64,000 nucleotides of DNA from Streptomyces luteolus (GTDB taxonomy: Bacteria; Actinomycetota; Actinomycetes; Streptomycetales; Streptomycetaceae), in contig NZ_JASCIS010000005.1 in NCBI RefSeq assembly GCF_029968015.1, forward strand, positions 62,001-126,000. The letters are read 5' to 3'. This document shows, one piece after another, positions 24,171 through 32,066 of the stretch (its first letter is position 1; each line of letters starts with the position of its first letter). The notes beneath the pieces were generated by a model. It searched no databases. It saw nothing but the letters and a program-made list of their open reading frames with translations, and was not told where the DNA came from. Both the position numbers and the translations under genes were made by a program.

Positions 24171-25421
24171 ATGAGCGCCGTTGCGTGGACCGCCCTCGTA
24201 TCCCTGGCCGCCTGGCTCTGGCTGCTGCTCGGCCAGGGTCTGTTCTGGCGTACGGACCTGCGCCTGCCCCCGCGTCGCGACCCCGAGGACTGGCCGTACG
24301 TGTGCGTCGTCGTCCCGGCGCGGGACGAGGCGGCCGTGCTGCGCGAGAGCCTGCCGTCGCTGCTCGCGCAGGACTATCCCGGCCGGGCGGAGATCGTCTT
24401 CGTCGACGACGGGAGCACGGACGGTACGGGCCGTCTGGCGCGAGCGTTGGCCGACCGGCATCGGGGCCTTCCGCTGACGGTGACGTGGCCGGGTGAGCCT
24501 CCGGCGGGCTGGACGGGGAAGCTGTGGGCGGTGCGGCACGGAATCGCGCACGCGCGTACGGCGGGTGAGCGGAAACGGGGACCACGCGCGCGTGCGGCCG
24601 GGCGCGAGGGCGGATCCGACGCGACCGGGCAGGTCCCGGAGTATCTGCTCCTCACGGATGCGGACATCGCCCATGAGCCGGACAGCTTGCGGGAGTTGGT
24701 GGCCGCGGCGCGTTCCGGCGGGTTCGACCTGGTGTCGCAGATGGCCCGGCTCCGGGTGGCGAGCATGTGGGAGCAACTGGTCGTCCCGGCGTTCGTGTAC
24801 TTCTTCGCGCAGCTGTATCCGTTCCGCTGGGTGGCGAAGGAGGGCGGGCGGACTGCGGCCGCGGCGGGGGGCTGTGTGCTGCTGCGGACGGAGGCAGCCG
24901 AGCGGGCGGGGGTGCCGGAGGCGATCCGGCACGCGGTGATCGACGACGTGGCACTGGCGGGGGCGGTGAAGCGCTGTGGCGGCCGGGTCTGGCTCGGCCT
25001 CGCGGAGCGGGTCGACAGCGTGCGCCCCTATCCGCGCCTCGCCGACCTGTGGCGGATGATCTCACGCAGCGCGTACTCCCAACTGCGGCACAGTCCGGCG
25101 CTGTTGGTGGGCACGGTGCTCGGGCTCGCGGTGGTGTATCTGGCGCCGCCGGTCACGTTGGTGGCGGGCCTTGTGCGGGACGAGCCGATTGCCGCGGCGG
25201 CGGGTGGTGCGGCGTGGCTGATCATGACCGCGACGTATCTGCCGATGCTCCGCTACTACCGCCAGACGCTGTGGCTGGCGCCGCTGCTGCCGATGACGGC
25301 GCTGCTCTATCTGTTCATGACCGTGGACTCCGCGTTCCAGCACTACAGAGGAAAGGGCGCGGCGTGGAAAGGGCGCACCTATAAGCGTCCGGACCGCGCC
25401 GAGGCCGCACCCGACCAGTGA
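24171..25421 (+). CDS. Family-2 glycosyltransferase, HpnB-like
   Basis: The 416-residue protein has an N-terminal membrane anchor, then a GT-A domain with VVPARDEA, the donor-site VDDGSTDGT and LLTDADIAHEPDSL (DxD-like metal site), and the acceptor-side IDDVALAGAVKR. Three or four membrane helices follow from about residue 305. The PPAGWTGKLWA motif and the overall layout match the hopanoid-associated glycosyltransferase HpnB. HpnB genes in streptomycetes may lie in or away from the hopanoid cluster; no squalene-hopene cyclase is present in this window, so the lipid substrate is uncertain. Confidence 0.85.
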   Translation: MSAVAWTALVSLAAWLWLLLGQGLFWRTDLRLPPRRDPEDWPYVCVVVPARDEAAVLRESLPSLLAQDYPGRAEIVFVDDGSTDGTGRLARALADRHRGLPLTVTWPGEPPAGWTGKLWAVRHGIAHARTAGERKRGPRARAAGREGGSDATGQVPEYLLLTDADIAHEPDSLRELVAAARSGGFDLVSQMARLRVASMWEQLVVPAFVYFFAQLYPFRWVAKEGGRTAAAAGGCVLLRTEAAERAGVPEAIRHAVIDDVALAGAVKRCGGRVWLGLAERVDSVRPYPRLADLWRMISRSAYSQLRHSPALLVGTVLGLAVVYLAPPVTLVAGLVRDEPIAAAAGGAAWLIMTATYLPMLRYYRQTLWLAPLLPMTALLYLFMTVDSAFQHYRGKGAAWKGRTYKRPDRAEAAPDQ

Positions 25422-25461
25422 GGGACCGTATCCGCGCGCCCTTCCGCGAAACCCGCCCCTT

Positions 25462-25506
25462 CTTGTAGTCCGCCTTGTAGTCCGGTTGTAGTCCGCTTGT
25501 AGTCCG
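25462..25506. repeat. Four-copy 11-mer repeat ending at the terD stop
   Basis: Units CTTGTAGTCCG at 25462, 25474 and 25496 and GTTGTAGTCCG at 25485. The last unit touches the stop codon of the convergent TerD gene. It occupies most of the 85-base gap between convergent genes. Confidence 0.85.
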
Positions 25507-26784
25507 CTATTTGCGTCCAGGGCTCCAGTTCATGCCCCAGCCGTACGCGTAGTCGAGGGTCCGCTGCATGCTGACGCCGCGCTCCGGCACCAGATAGGCG
25601 GCCTCACGGCGCACGACGAGCTCGCCGCCCTCCTGAGTGAGCAGGGCGAGCGCGCACACCGTGGACGGCACCGTGCACTCGTCCAGGTGGAAGTCGATGG
25701 GGGCGCCGTGCTGCGGGGAGAGGGTGACGGTCGCGTTGAGGTCGGCGAAGCTCCGGGCTCCCTCGTAGATCGTGACGAAGATGAGGATGCGTTTGAACTC
25801 GTTCGAGTGGTCCAGGTTGATGGTCAGGTTCTCGCCACTGGTGCGCGCGCCGGTGCGGTCGTCCGCGTCGAGATGGATGTACGGCGGCTCGTGCGAGGCG
25901 CCGAACGTGTTGCCGACCGCCTGCACGACTCCCTTGCGCCCGTCGGTGAGTTCGTAGAGCGCGCCCAGGTCGAGGTCGAGTCCGCCTGACTGGGCGGCGG
26001 CCATGGCCTGGTTGAGCTTGGCCATCAAGCCCTTCCCCTGCGGCTTGCGGACCTGCCAGTTGAGGTTGACCCGCATCGCGCCGGAGGTGCCGCCCTGCTT
26101 GGTCAGGGAGATGGCCGGGGACTCCTTGGTGAGCGTGACCTTGCTGAGGCTGATTGGCGCGGCCGGGGCGGAGGGCGGCGGAGGCGGCGCGGCAGCCGGG
26201 GCGGGCGTGGCGGCGGGCGCGGCGGGCACTGCGGAGGCCGGGGCCGGTGAGGTGTCCTGGGGCTCGTCCACGGCGATGCCGAAGTCCGTGGCGAGGCCCG
26301 CGAGTCCGCTGTCGTAGCCCTGGCCGACGGCGCGGAACTTCCAGGCGCCCTGGCGCCGGTAGAGCTCACCGAGCACGAAGGCCGTCTCCACGGACGCGTC
26401 CCCGCTGTCGTAGCGGGCGAGTTCCGTGCCGTTCGCCGCGTCCAGCAGCCGGATGTGCAGGCCGGGGATCTGCCCGAAGGTGCCGCCGTCGGCCGAAGCG
26501 GCCAGGACGACGGTCTCGACATCGGGCTCCACGCGCGCGAGGTCGACGACCAGCGCGTCCGTCACCTGGCCGCCCGAGGGCCGCTTGCCGTCGTACCGCA
26601 CCGCTCCCGAGGCGTGCTGGTCCTGGTTGTAGAAGACGAAGTCGCTGTCGGAGCGCACCCTTCCGGACACGAGGAGCAGCGCCGAGGCGTCCGCGTCCGG
26701 TACGCCGGAACCGGACTGCCAGCCGATTTCGACGCGCACCGCCGACGCGGGCACCGGAACATTCGATCCTTTGGGCATTGACAT
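25507..26784 (-). CDS. TerD/TerA-type tandem stress protein
   Basis: A 425-residue protein with two TerD-like domains. The N-terminal one (about 1-185) starts [12 protein letters not shown] and has SDFVFYNQ and [23 protein letters not shown] signatures. A proline/alanine linker of about 45 residues follows. The C-terminal one (from about 235) resembles TerA, with [19 protein letters not shown] and [12 protein letters not shown]. TerD domains bind calcium and act in tellurite, phage and membrane-stress responses in a membrane complex. In streptomycetes TerD genes are numerous. The start was taken at the ATG with GGGGG upstream; an ATG four codons earlier is possible. A 293-base divergent spacer separates it from the next gene. 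Confidence 0.9.
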   Translation of the reverse strand: MSMPKGSNVPVPASAVRVEIGWQSGSGVPDADASALLLVSGRVRSDSDFVFYNQDQHASGAVRYDGKRPSGGQVTDALVVDLARVEPDVETVVLAASADGGTFGQIPGLHIRLLDAANGTELARYDSGDASVETAFVLGELYRRQGAWKFRAVGQGYDSGLAGLATDFGIAVDEPQDTSPAPASAVPAAPAATPAPAAAPPPPPSAPAAPISLSKVTLTKESPAISLTKQGGTSGAMRVNLNWQVRKPQGKGLMAKLNQAMAAAQSGGLDLDLGALYELTDGRKGVVQAVGNTFGASHEPPYIHLDADDRTGARTSGENLTINLDHSNEFKRILIFVTIYEGARSFADLNATVTLSPQHGAPIDFHLDECTVPSTVCALALLTQEGGELVVRREAAYLVPERGVSMQRTLDYAYGWGMNWSPGRK

Positions 26785-27077
26785 GTCCGCCCCCATTGCG
26801 AGTGGTCGGGTCGGGATGGGTCCATGAACGGCCGCACAGGAGCGACCGATTAGTTACGGCCAACCTATTCCCCCGAGGATCCGGGGGCCCCAACACGGGG
26901 GCACGAAGATCACAGGTCAACCGCAGGTAACGCGCGCTTTACACGATCAACACCCTCGAGGGCGACCGTTTTTAGCCGAGTTCGCTCGGATTGGGGATCC
27001 CCGGTCACTACCGGCACGTAAAGCAACCCTCTTATCGGTCTCCCCAACCAGCACATCTTGGGCTTAACTTATGTGCC

Positions 27078-27515
27078 ATGACCTCCCCCCGCTCCACCTA
27101 TGGCGGCGGTTACTACTCCGCGCCGTCCTTCCCGGACACCCCGATCTATGACTCGCTCGTGGCCGAGCGCGGCACTCCGCAAATCGCCCCGATCCGGGTC
27201 CCCTCCGCCTACGACACCGGAAGCAGCCTGCCGGCGCTCCCGTCGGCGCTGCCCGCCCTGCCGGCCGCGCCTTCCCCGCAGACCTCCTCGTACGGCTATC
27301 CGCAGCAGCAGGCCCCGATGCAGTCGGCGCCCGCTCCGCACATCCCGCAGCAGGCCACCGGTCCGCGCGGGTACGCGGGCGGACAGCCGCAGCAGCAACG
27401 GCCGTTCGGCGGCACGGGCTACGAGGCGATGCGCCCGGCGACACCGCGCCCCGCACCGGCACCCAACCCGCACGACGACCCGTACTACCGCCAGCACCCC
27501 GGCCGCGGGTACTGA
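27078..27515 (+). CDS. DUF6643 family protein
   Basis: A 145-residue soluble protein starting MTSPRSTYGGGYYSAPSFPD, rich in Pro, Gln, Ala and Gly, with little predicted structure. The conserved N-terminal 50 residues (IYDSLVAERGTPQIAPIRVP) are kept across streptomycetes, while the C-terminal half is low-complexity. No function is known. The ATG is the first one giving this N terminus; an upstream in-frame ATG would add 29 unrelated residues. Confidence 0.85.
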   Translation: MTSPRSTYGGGYYSAPSFPDTPIYDSLVAERGTPQIAPIRVPSAYDTGSSLPALPSALPALPAAPSPQTSSYGYPQQQAPMQSAPAPHIPQQATGPRGYAGGQPQQQRPFGGTGYEAMRPATPRPAPAPNPHDDPYYRQHPGRGY

Positions 27516-27565
27516 CGGCTCGACCGGCTCCTGGGGCTGTCAGTGCCTCCTGGCAGGATGGCCCC

Positions 27566-28390
27566 ATGCCGAACCCAACGCTGCGCTCGATCCACATCCA
27601 CCCGCTCAAATCGGTGCAGGGGCATACCACGACGGAGGCCGTCGTGGAGCCCTGGGGGCTCACCGGTGACCGCCGGTGGATGGTGGTCGAGCCGGACGGC
27701 CGGTTCGTCACACAGCGCCAGCAGCCACGGCTCGCACTGGTGACCGCCGAACCCCTGCCCGGAGGCGGCCTGCGCCTGACGGCACCGGGGCGCGCGCCGT
27801 TGACCGTGCCGGTGCCCGATGCGTCCCGTACGGTCCCGGTGGAGGTCTGGCGGGACAAGGTGGAGGCCGTCCCCGCCGAGGAGTCCGCGAACGCCTGGCT
27901 GAGCGAGTGGCTCGAAACCGGGATACGCCTGGTGCACATGGACGACCCGGCCCGCCGCCGCCCCCTCGACCCGGGGTACGCTCAGCCGGGTGAGACGGTC
28001 AGCTTCGCCGACGGATTCCCGCTGCTGCTCGCCGCGCTGTCCTCCCTCGACGCCCTCAACTCCCTCATCGAGCAGGGCGATCATGCCGACGAGGGCCCGC
28101 TTCCCATGAACCGCTTCCGGCCCAATGTCGTCGTCGACGGCACGGCGCCCTGGGCCGAGGACGAGTGGTCACGCATCGCCATCGGCGACCTCACCTTCCG
28201 CGTCGCCAAGCCCTGCGGCCGCTGTGTCGTGACGACCACGGACCAGCGCACCGCCGAGCGCGGCAAGGAGCCGCTGCGCACGCTCGCCCGGCATCGGCGC
28301 TTCGGTGACCAGCTGGTCTTCGGCCAGAACCTGGTGCCCGAGAGCACCGGCACGATCCGCGTCGGCGATCCCGTGAGGATCCTCGAATAG
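27566..28390 (+). CDS. MOSC domain-containing protein
   Basis: A 274-residue protein with an N-terminal MOSC_N beta-barrel (IHPLKSVQG, GLTGDRRWMVV) and a C-terminal MOSC domain that ends in KPCGRCVVTT, which carries the conserved sulfur-carrying Cys. The family includes molybdenum-cofactor sulfurase C termini and YcbX/mARC-type N-hydroxylated-base reductases. No ferredoxin domain is attached, unlike YcbX. It lies 50 bases after DUF6643 and may be co-transcribed. Confidence 0.92.
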   Translation: MPNPTLRSIHIHPLKSVQGHTTTEAVVEPWGLTGDRRWMVVEPDGRFVTQRQQPRLALVTAEPLPGGGLRLTAPGRAPLTVPVPDASRTVPVEVWRDKVEAVPAEESANAWLSEWLETGIRLVHMDDPARRRPLDPGYAQPGETVSFADGFPLLLAALSSLDALNSLIEQGDHADEGPLPMNRFRPNVVVDGTAPWAEDEWSRIAIGDLTFRVAKPCGRCVVTTTDQRTAERGKEPLRTLARHRRFGDQLVFGQNLVPESTGTIRVGDPVRILE

Positions 28391-28776
28391 GGCGCTCCTC
28401 AGCGGGAACCCGCTCCCCTGCGGACGGTCGTCGACCGTCTCCTGACGTCGGACGACCCCACCGACGGGACATCGGCGGCCGCACCCAACGGAACAACCGC
28501 ACGGCACCGGCCCGATCCGGAGCGTCGCCGCCACCCGCCCCGGGGTGTGGCCGAAAGCGTCCAGGCGCACACTGGGCAAGAGGCGGTACGGAACTCGGTC
28601 CGCGAAGATGCGGCCACCGGGCGTCGAGCCGGTTCGCTACGCGGAACGGCTCGGCGGGCCGGACGCGTACGCGGTCGGCCGCCGGGAAGGGTGATTTCGC
28701 TCTCTCTCGGTGCCAGTCGCGCTTGGGCCGTGCCGTTGGCGGTAATGACGGACGCGGAAGGGGGAGGTGCAGGATC
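28391..28776. other. Intergenic region without a supported gene
   Basis: About 386 bases between the MOSC gene and the next membrane protein. Open frames here lack the expected third-position GC bias and show no familiar motif. It probably holds the promoter of the downstream gene. Confidence 0.5.
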
Positions 28777-29379
28777 GTGCGGGCGATCGCGGGACTCTGG
28801 CGCTGGCGGCACAACCCGATGCGCCGTAAAACCGATCTCGTAGAGGCCTTGGTGGCCCTGGCGGCCGCGGTACTCATCGCAGTGGCCGCGCCCTTCGTCG
28901 GCTCTGTCGCGGGTGGACTCACCGAGGACGCCCTGCACCAGGCGGTGCGGACACAGCACGAAAATCGCCACAAGGTGACGGCGACGGTGGTCAGAACCGT
29001 GACGCAGCCACCCGTCGACCCCGACCCGGAAACAGCTACCGCGCGTGACGGCCATCGCCGCGTCATCGCGAACTGGACGGCTCCCGACGGCAGTCAGCAC
29101 TCCGGCACTGTGACGGCCGGTGCCGTCGCCGCCCCCGGCGACCGCGTCCCGCTGTGGACCGATCACGCCGGCCGGCCGGTCGCACGGCCGATGGACCCCG
29201 GGACGGCCACGGTGCACGCCGTGCTCGCCGGACTCGGCGTCGCCGCGGCCACCGGGGCGACCATCGAGGGCGCTCGACGGCTCGTCCTGTGGCGGCTGGT
29301 GTGCCGCCGGTACGCGGACTGGGACCGCGAGTGGGCGGCAGCGGGACCGGACTGGGGCCGTACGGGCACCGGGAGTTGA
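28777..29379 (+). CDS. Rv1733c-like two-helix membrane protein
   Basis: A 200-residue protein with an Arg-rich N terminus (WRWRHNPMRRKTD), a membrane helix near 20-43, an extracytoplasmic domain with VTATVVRTV and ANWTAPDGSQHSGTV, and a second helix near 148-170. This is the layout of the Rv1733c family of actinobacteria, of unknown function. GGAGGT nine bases upstream of the GTG at 28777 decides the start over an earlier ATG in the same frame. Confidence 0.88.
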   Translation: MRAIAGLWRWRHNPMRRKTDLVEALVALAAAVLIAVAAPFVGSVAGGLTEDALHQAVRTQHENRHKVTATVVRTVTQPPVDPDPETATARDGHRRVIANWTAPDGSQHSGTVTAGAVAAPGDRVPLWTDHAGRPVARPMDPGTATVHAVLAGLGVAAATGATIEGARRLVLWRLVCRRYADWDREWAAAGPDWGRTGTGS

Positions 29380-29630
29380 GCCGGGGCGTCAGGCGCACAC
29401 CCGCGCGCCCACCGTCCACGAGCGCGCGGAACCGCCCTGTGCCTGCCGCTCCTCGACCCGTCTCGCGCGCCCCGCTCATCGGCCCGACACCGCAGCATCA
29501 CCACACCTCCCCCGGCCGCCCGGGACGGGTTGTCCACAGACCGGGGTGAGCGGTCAACTCCCGTCCCCCGCGCACGCTACGGTGGACGCCTGTCCGACGG
29601 GATCGCACGAGGTGGGGGCACAACAACGCC

Positions 29631-32066
29631 ATGGCACAGGGCACGGTCCAGGTGACGCACACCGGCACTTCGCGGTGGCGGCGCCGCACGGGCGAGTACG
29701 GATCGCTCGCCGCGGCCCTCGAGGCGGCCGGCGACGGTGACGTGCTGACCGTCGCTCCCGGGACGTACCGGGAGAACCTCGTGGTGCAGCGGTCGGTGAC
29801 GCTGCGCGGGCCCGAGGGCTCCCCCGGATCCGTGCGCATAGCTCCGGCCGACGGAGTGCCGCTGACCGTGCGCGCCTCGGCCGTGCTGCAGGACCTGCAG
29901 TTCGAGGGGCAGGACGCGGCGGCGCCCGCCCTGCTCGTCGAGGACGGCGCCCCCGAGCTGGTGGACGTGCGCATCGTCACCCGGTCCGCCGCCGGGCTCG
30001 AAGTGCGCTCCGGCGCACGTCCGACGGTGCGGCGCTGCACGGTCGACAACCCCGCGGGCATCGGCATCGCCGTGCTGGACGGCGCGGGCGGAGTCTTCGA
30101 GGACTGCGAGGTCGTCGCGGCCGGGCAGAGCGGCGTGACCGTGCGCGGCGGCGCCCACCCCCGGCTCGAGCGCTGCCGTGTGCACCACGCCTCGGGCACG
30201 GGGATCTCGGTCACCGGCGAGAACTCCCAGCTGGAAGGCCTGGGTTGCGAGGTGTACGAGGTCAAGGGCGCCGGCGTGCAGATCACCGGGCGGGCCGGCG
30301 CGCACCTCACGGACTGCGAGGTGCACCGCACGAGCGCGGACGGCATCACGCTCGACACGGACGCGGTGCTCACCCTCGCCGACTGCCGCCTGCACGACAT
30401 CCCGGAGAACGCGATCGACCTGCGCTCCCGCTCCGTGCTCACACTGACCCGTTCCACGATCAGCCGCTTCGGCCGCAACGGCCTCTCCGTGTGGGACCCG
30501 GGCACGCGCGTGGACGCCAACCAGTCGGAGATCCATGACAGTACGGGCGACTACCCGGCGGTGTGGGTCAGCGACGGTGCGACGGCGGTGCTCGACGCCT
30601 GCCGCGTGCGGGACGTGCCGGACGCGCTGTTCGTGCTCGACCGCGGCTCGCGCGTGGACGTCGTGGACAGCGACCTCGCGCAGGTCCGCAACACGGCGGT
30701 GTCGGTGAGCGACGGCGCGATCGCGCAGCTGGACGACTGCCGGATCCGCGAGGTCGCGACCGGCGCCTGGTTCCGCGACCACGGCAGCGGCGGCACGCTC
30801 GCGGGGTGCACCATCGACGGCGCGCAGACCGGCGTCATCGTCACCAAGGGCGCCGATCCGACGGTCGAGCGCTGCGAGGTCACCGCCCCTTCGGAGGCGG
30901 GTTTCTATGTGTCGGCCGAGGGTCGCGGCAGTTTCGTCAACTGCCGGGTGACGGGCAGCGGTGGCTACGGCTTCCATGTACTCGACGGCTGCCGGGCCAC
31001 CCTCCGCCGCTGCCGTACGGAGCGCTGCGCGCGCGGTGGTTACGAGTTCGGGGACGGCGGCGCCCAGGCCTCGGGCGGCGCGGCAGGGCCCCAGGTGGAG
31101 GACTGCGCGAGCGACGAGAGCGGCGGTGTCCGCCCGCCGACCCAGGCCGAGCCCGTCGTGCAGCGGGCCACGCAGGCGGCGGGGCTGCTCGGCGGCGTGC
31201 CCGAGCAGCGGCCGACGGAGCCGGCTGTCGCGCCCGAGCCCGAGCCGGAGCCGGTCCGCAGCTCGCAGGACGTGCTGGGTGAGCTGGACGCGCTCGTCGG
31301 CCTGCACAGCGTGAAGCGCGAGGTGCGCGCCCTCACCGACATGATCGAGGTCGGCCGGAAGCGTCAGCTGGCCGGTCTCAAGGCCGCGTCGGTCCGCAGG
31401 CACCTGGTCTTCACGGGTTCGCCGGGCACCGGAAAGACGACGGTGGCGCGGCTCTACGGCGAGATCCTGGCCTCGCTCGGCGTGCTCGGCAAGGGGCATC
31501 TGGTCGAGGTGTCCCGGGTCGACCTGGTCGGCGAGCACATCGGTTCGACGGCCATCCGTACGCAGGAGGCCTTCGAACGCGCGCGTGGTGGAGTGCTGTT
31601 CATCGACGAGGCGTACGCCCTGTCCCCCGAGGACTCCGGGCGGGACTTCGGCCGTGAGGCGATCGACACGCTGGTGAAGCTGATGGAGGACCACCGGGAC
31701 GCGGTCGTGGTGATCGTCGCGGGCTACACCGCGGAGATGCAGCGCTTCCTGTCGGTCAACCCCGGTGTGGCGTCCCGGTTCTCACGCACCATCACCTTCG
31801 GTGACTACGCGCCGGAGGAACTCCTGCGCATCGTGGAGCAGCAGGCCGACGAGCACGAGTACCGCCTCGGCAGCGGTACGTCGGAGGCGCTGCTCAAGTA
31901 CTTCACGGTGCTGCCGAGAGGCGCGGCGTTCGGCAACGGGCGGACCGCGCGCCAGACCTTCGAGGCGATGGTGGAGCGGCACGCGGGCCGGGTCGCCCAG
32001 TTCGACGACGTGAGCACGGACGATCTGACGCTGCTCTACCCGGAGGATCTGCCCGAGTTGCCCTGA
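29631..32066 (+). CDS. Right-handed beta-helix protein fused to a CbxX/SpoVK-type AAA+ ATPase
   Basis: An 811-residue fusion. Residues 10-490 form about twenty short repeats with GV/GI-x-V, LxxC and DCRV-like turns, typical of a pectate-lyase-like right-handed beta-helix. A Pro/Glu-rich linker (about 500-540) leads to an AAA+ domain of the CbxX/CfxQ/SpoVK/EccA group: Walker A GSPGTGKTTVAR near 594-604, Walker B VLFIDEAYAL near 653-662, then the sensor region SRFSRTITF and a C-terminal helical lid. AAA proteins of this group remodel rubisco, ESX substrates or spore components. No signal peptide is seen, so the beta-helix is cytoplasmic. The 3' end overlaps the convergent neighbour by 31 bases. 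Confidence 0.92.
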   Translation: MAQGTVQVTHTGTSRWRRRTGEYGSLAAALEAAGDGDVLTVAPGTYRENLVVQRSVTLRGPEGSPGSVRIAPADGVPLTVRASAVLQDLQFEGQDAAAPALLVEDGAPELVDVRIVTRSAAGLEVRSGARPTVRRCTVDNPAGIGIAVLDGAGGVFEDCEVVAAGQSGVTVRGGAHPRLERCRVHHASGTGISVTGENSQLEGLGCEVYEVKGAGVQITGRAGAHLTDCEVHRTSADGITLDTDAVLTLADCRLHDIPENAIDLRSRSVLTLTRSTISRFGRNGLSVWDPGTRVDANQSEIHDSTGDYPAVWVSDGATAVLDACRVRDVPDALFVLDRGSRVDVVDSDLAQVRNTAVSVSDGAIAQLDDCRIREVATGAWFRDHGSGGTLAGCTIDGAQTGVIVTKGADPTVERCEVTAPSEAGFYVSAEGRGSFVNCRVTGSGGYGFHVLDGCRATLRRCRTERCARGGYEFGDGGAQASGGAAGPQVEDCASDESGGVRPPTQAEPVVQRATQAAGLLGGVPEQRPTEPAVAPEPEPEPVRSSQDVLGELDALVGLHSVKREVRALTDMIEVGRKRQLAGLKAASVRRHLVFTGSPGTGKTTVARLYGEILASLGVLGKGHLVEVSRVDLVGEHIGSTAIRTQEAFERARGGVLFIDEAYALSPEDSGRDFGREAIDTLVKLMEDHRDAVVVIVAGYTAEMQRFLSVNPGVASRFSRTITFGDYAPEELLRIVEQQADEHEYRLGSGTSEALLKYFTVLPRGAAFGNGRTARQTFEAMVERHAGRVAQFDDVSTDDLTLLYPEDLPELP

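Noticed and set aside
29577..31694. Minus-strand frame of 705 codons opposite the beta-helix/AAA+ gene
   Set aside because: Mirror of beta-helix repeats, rich in His/Arg/Leu with no domain; the plus strand has Walker motifs.
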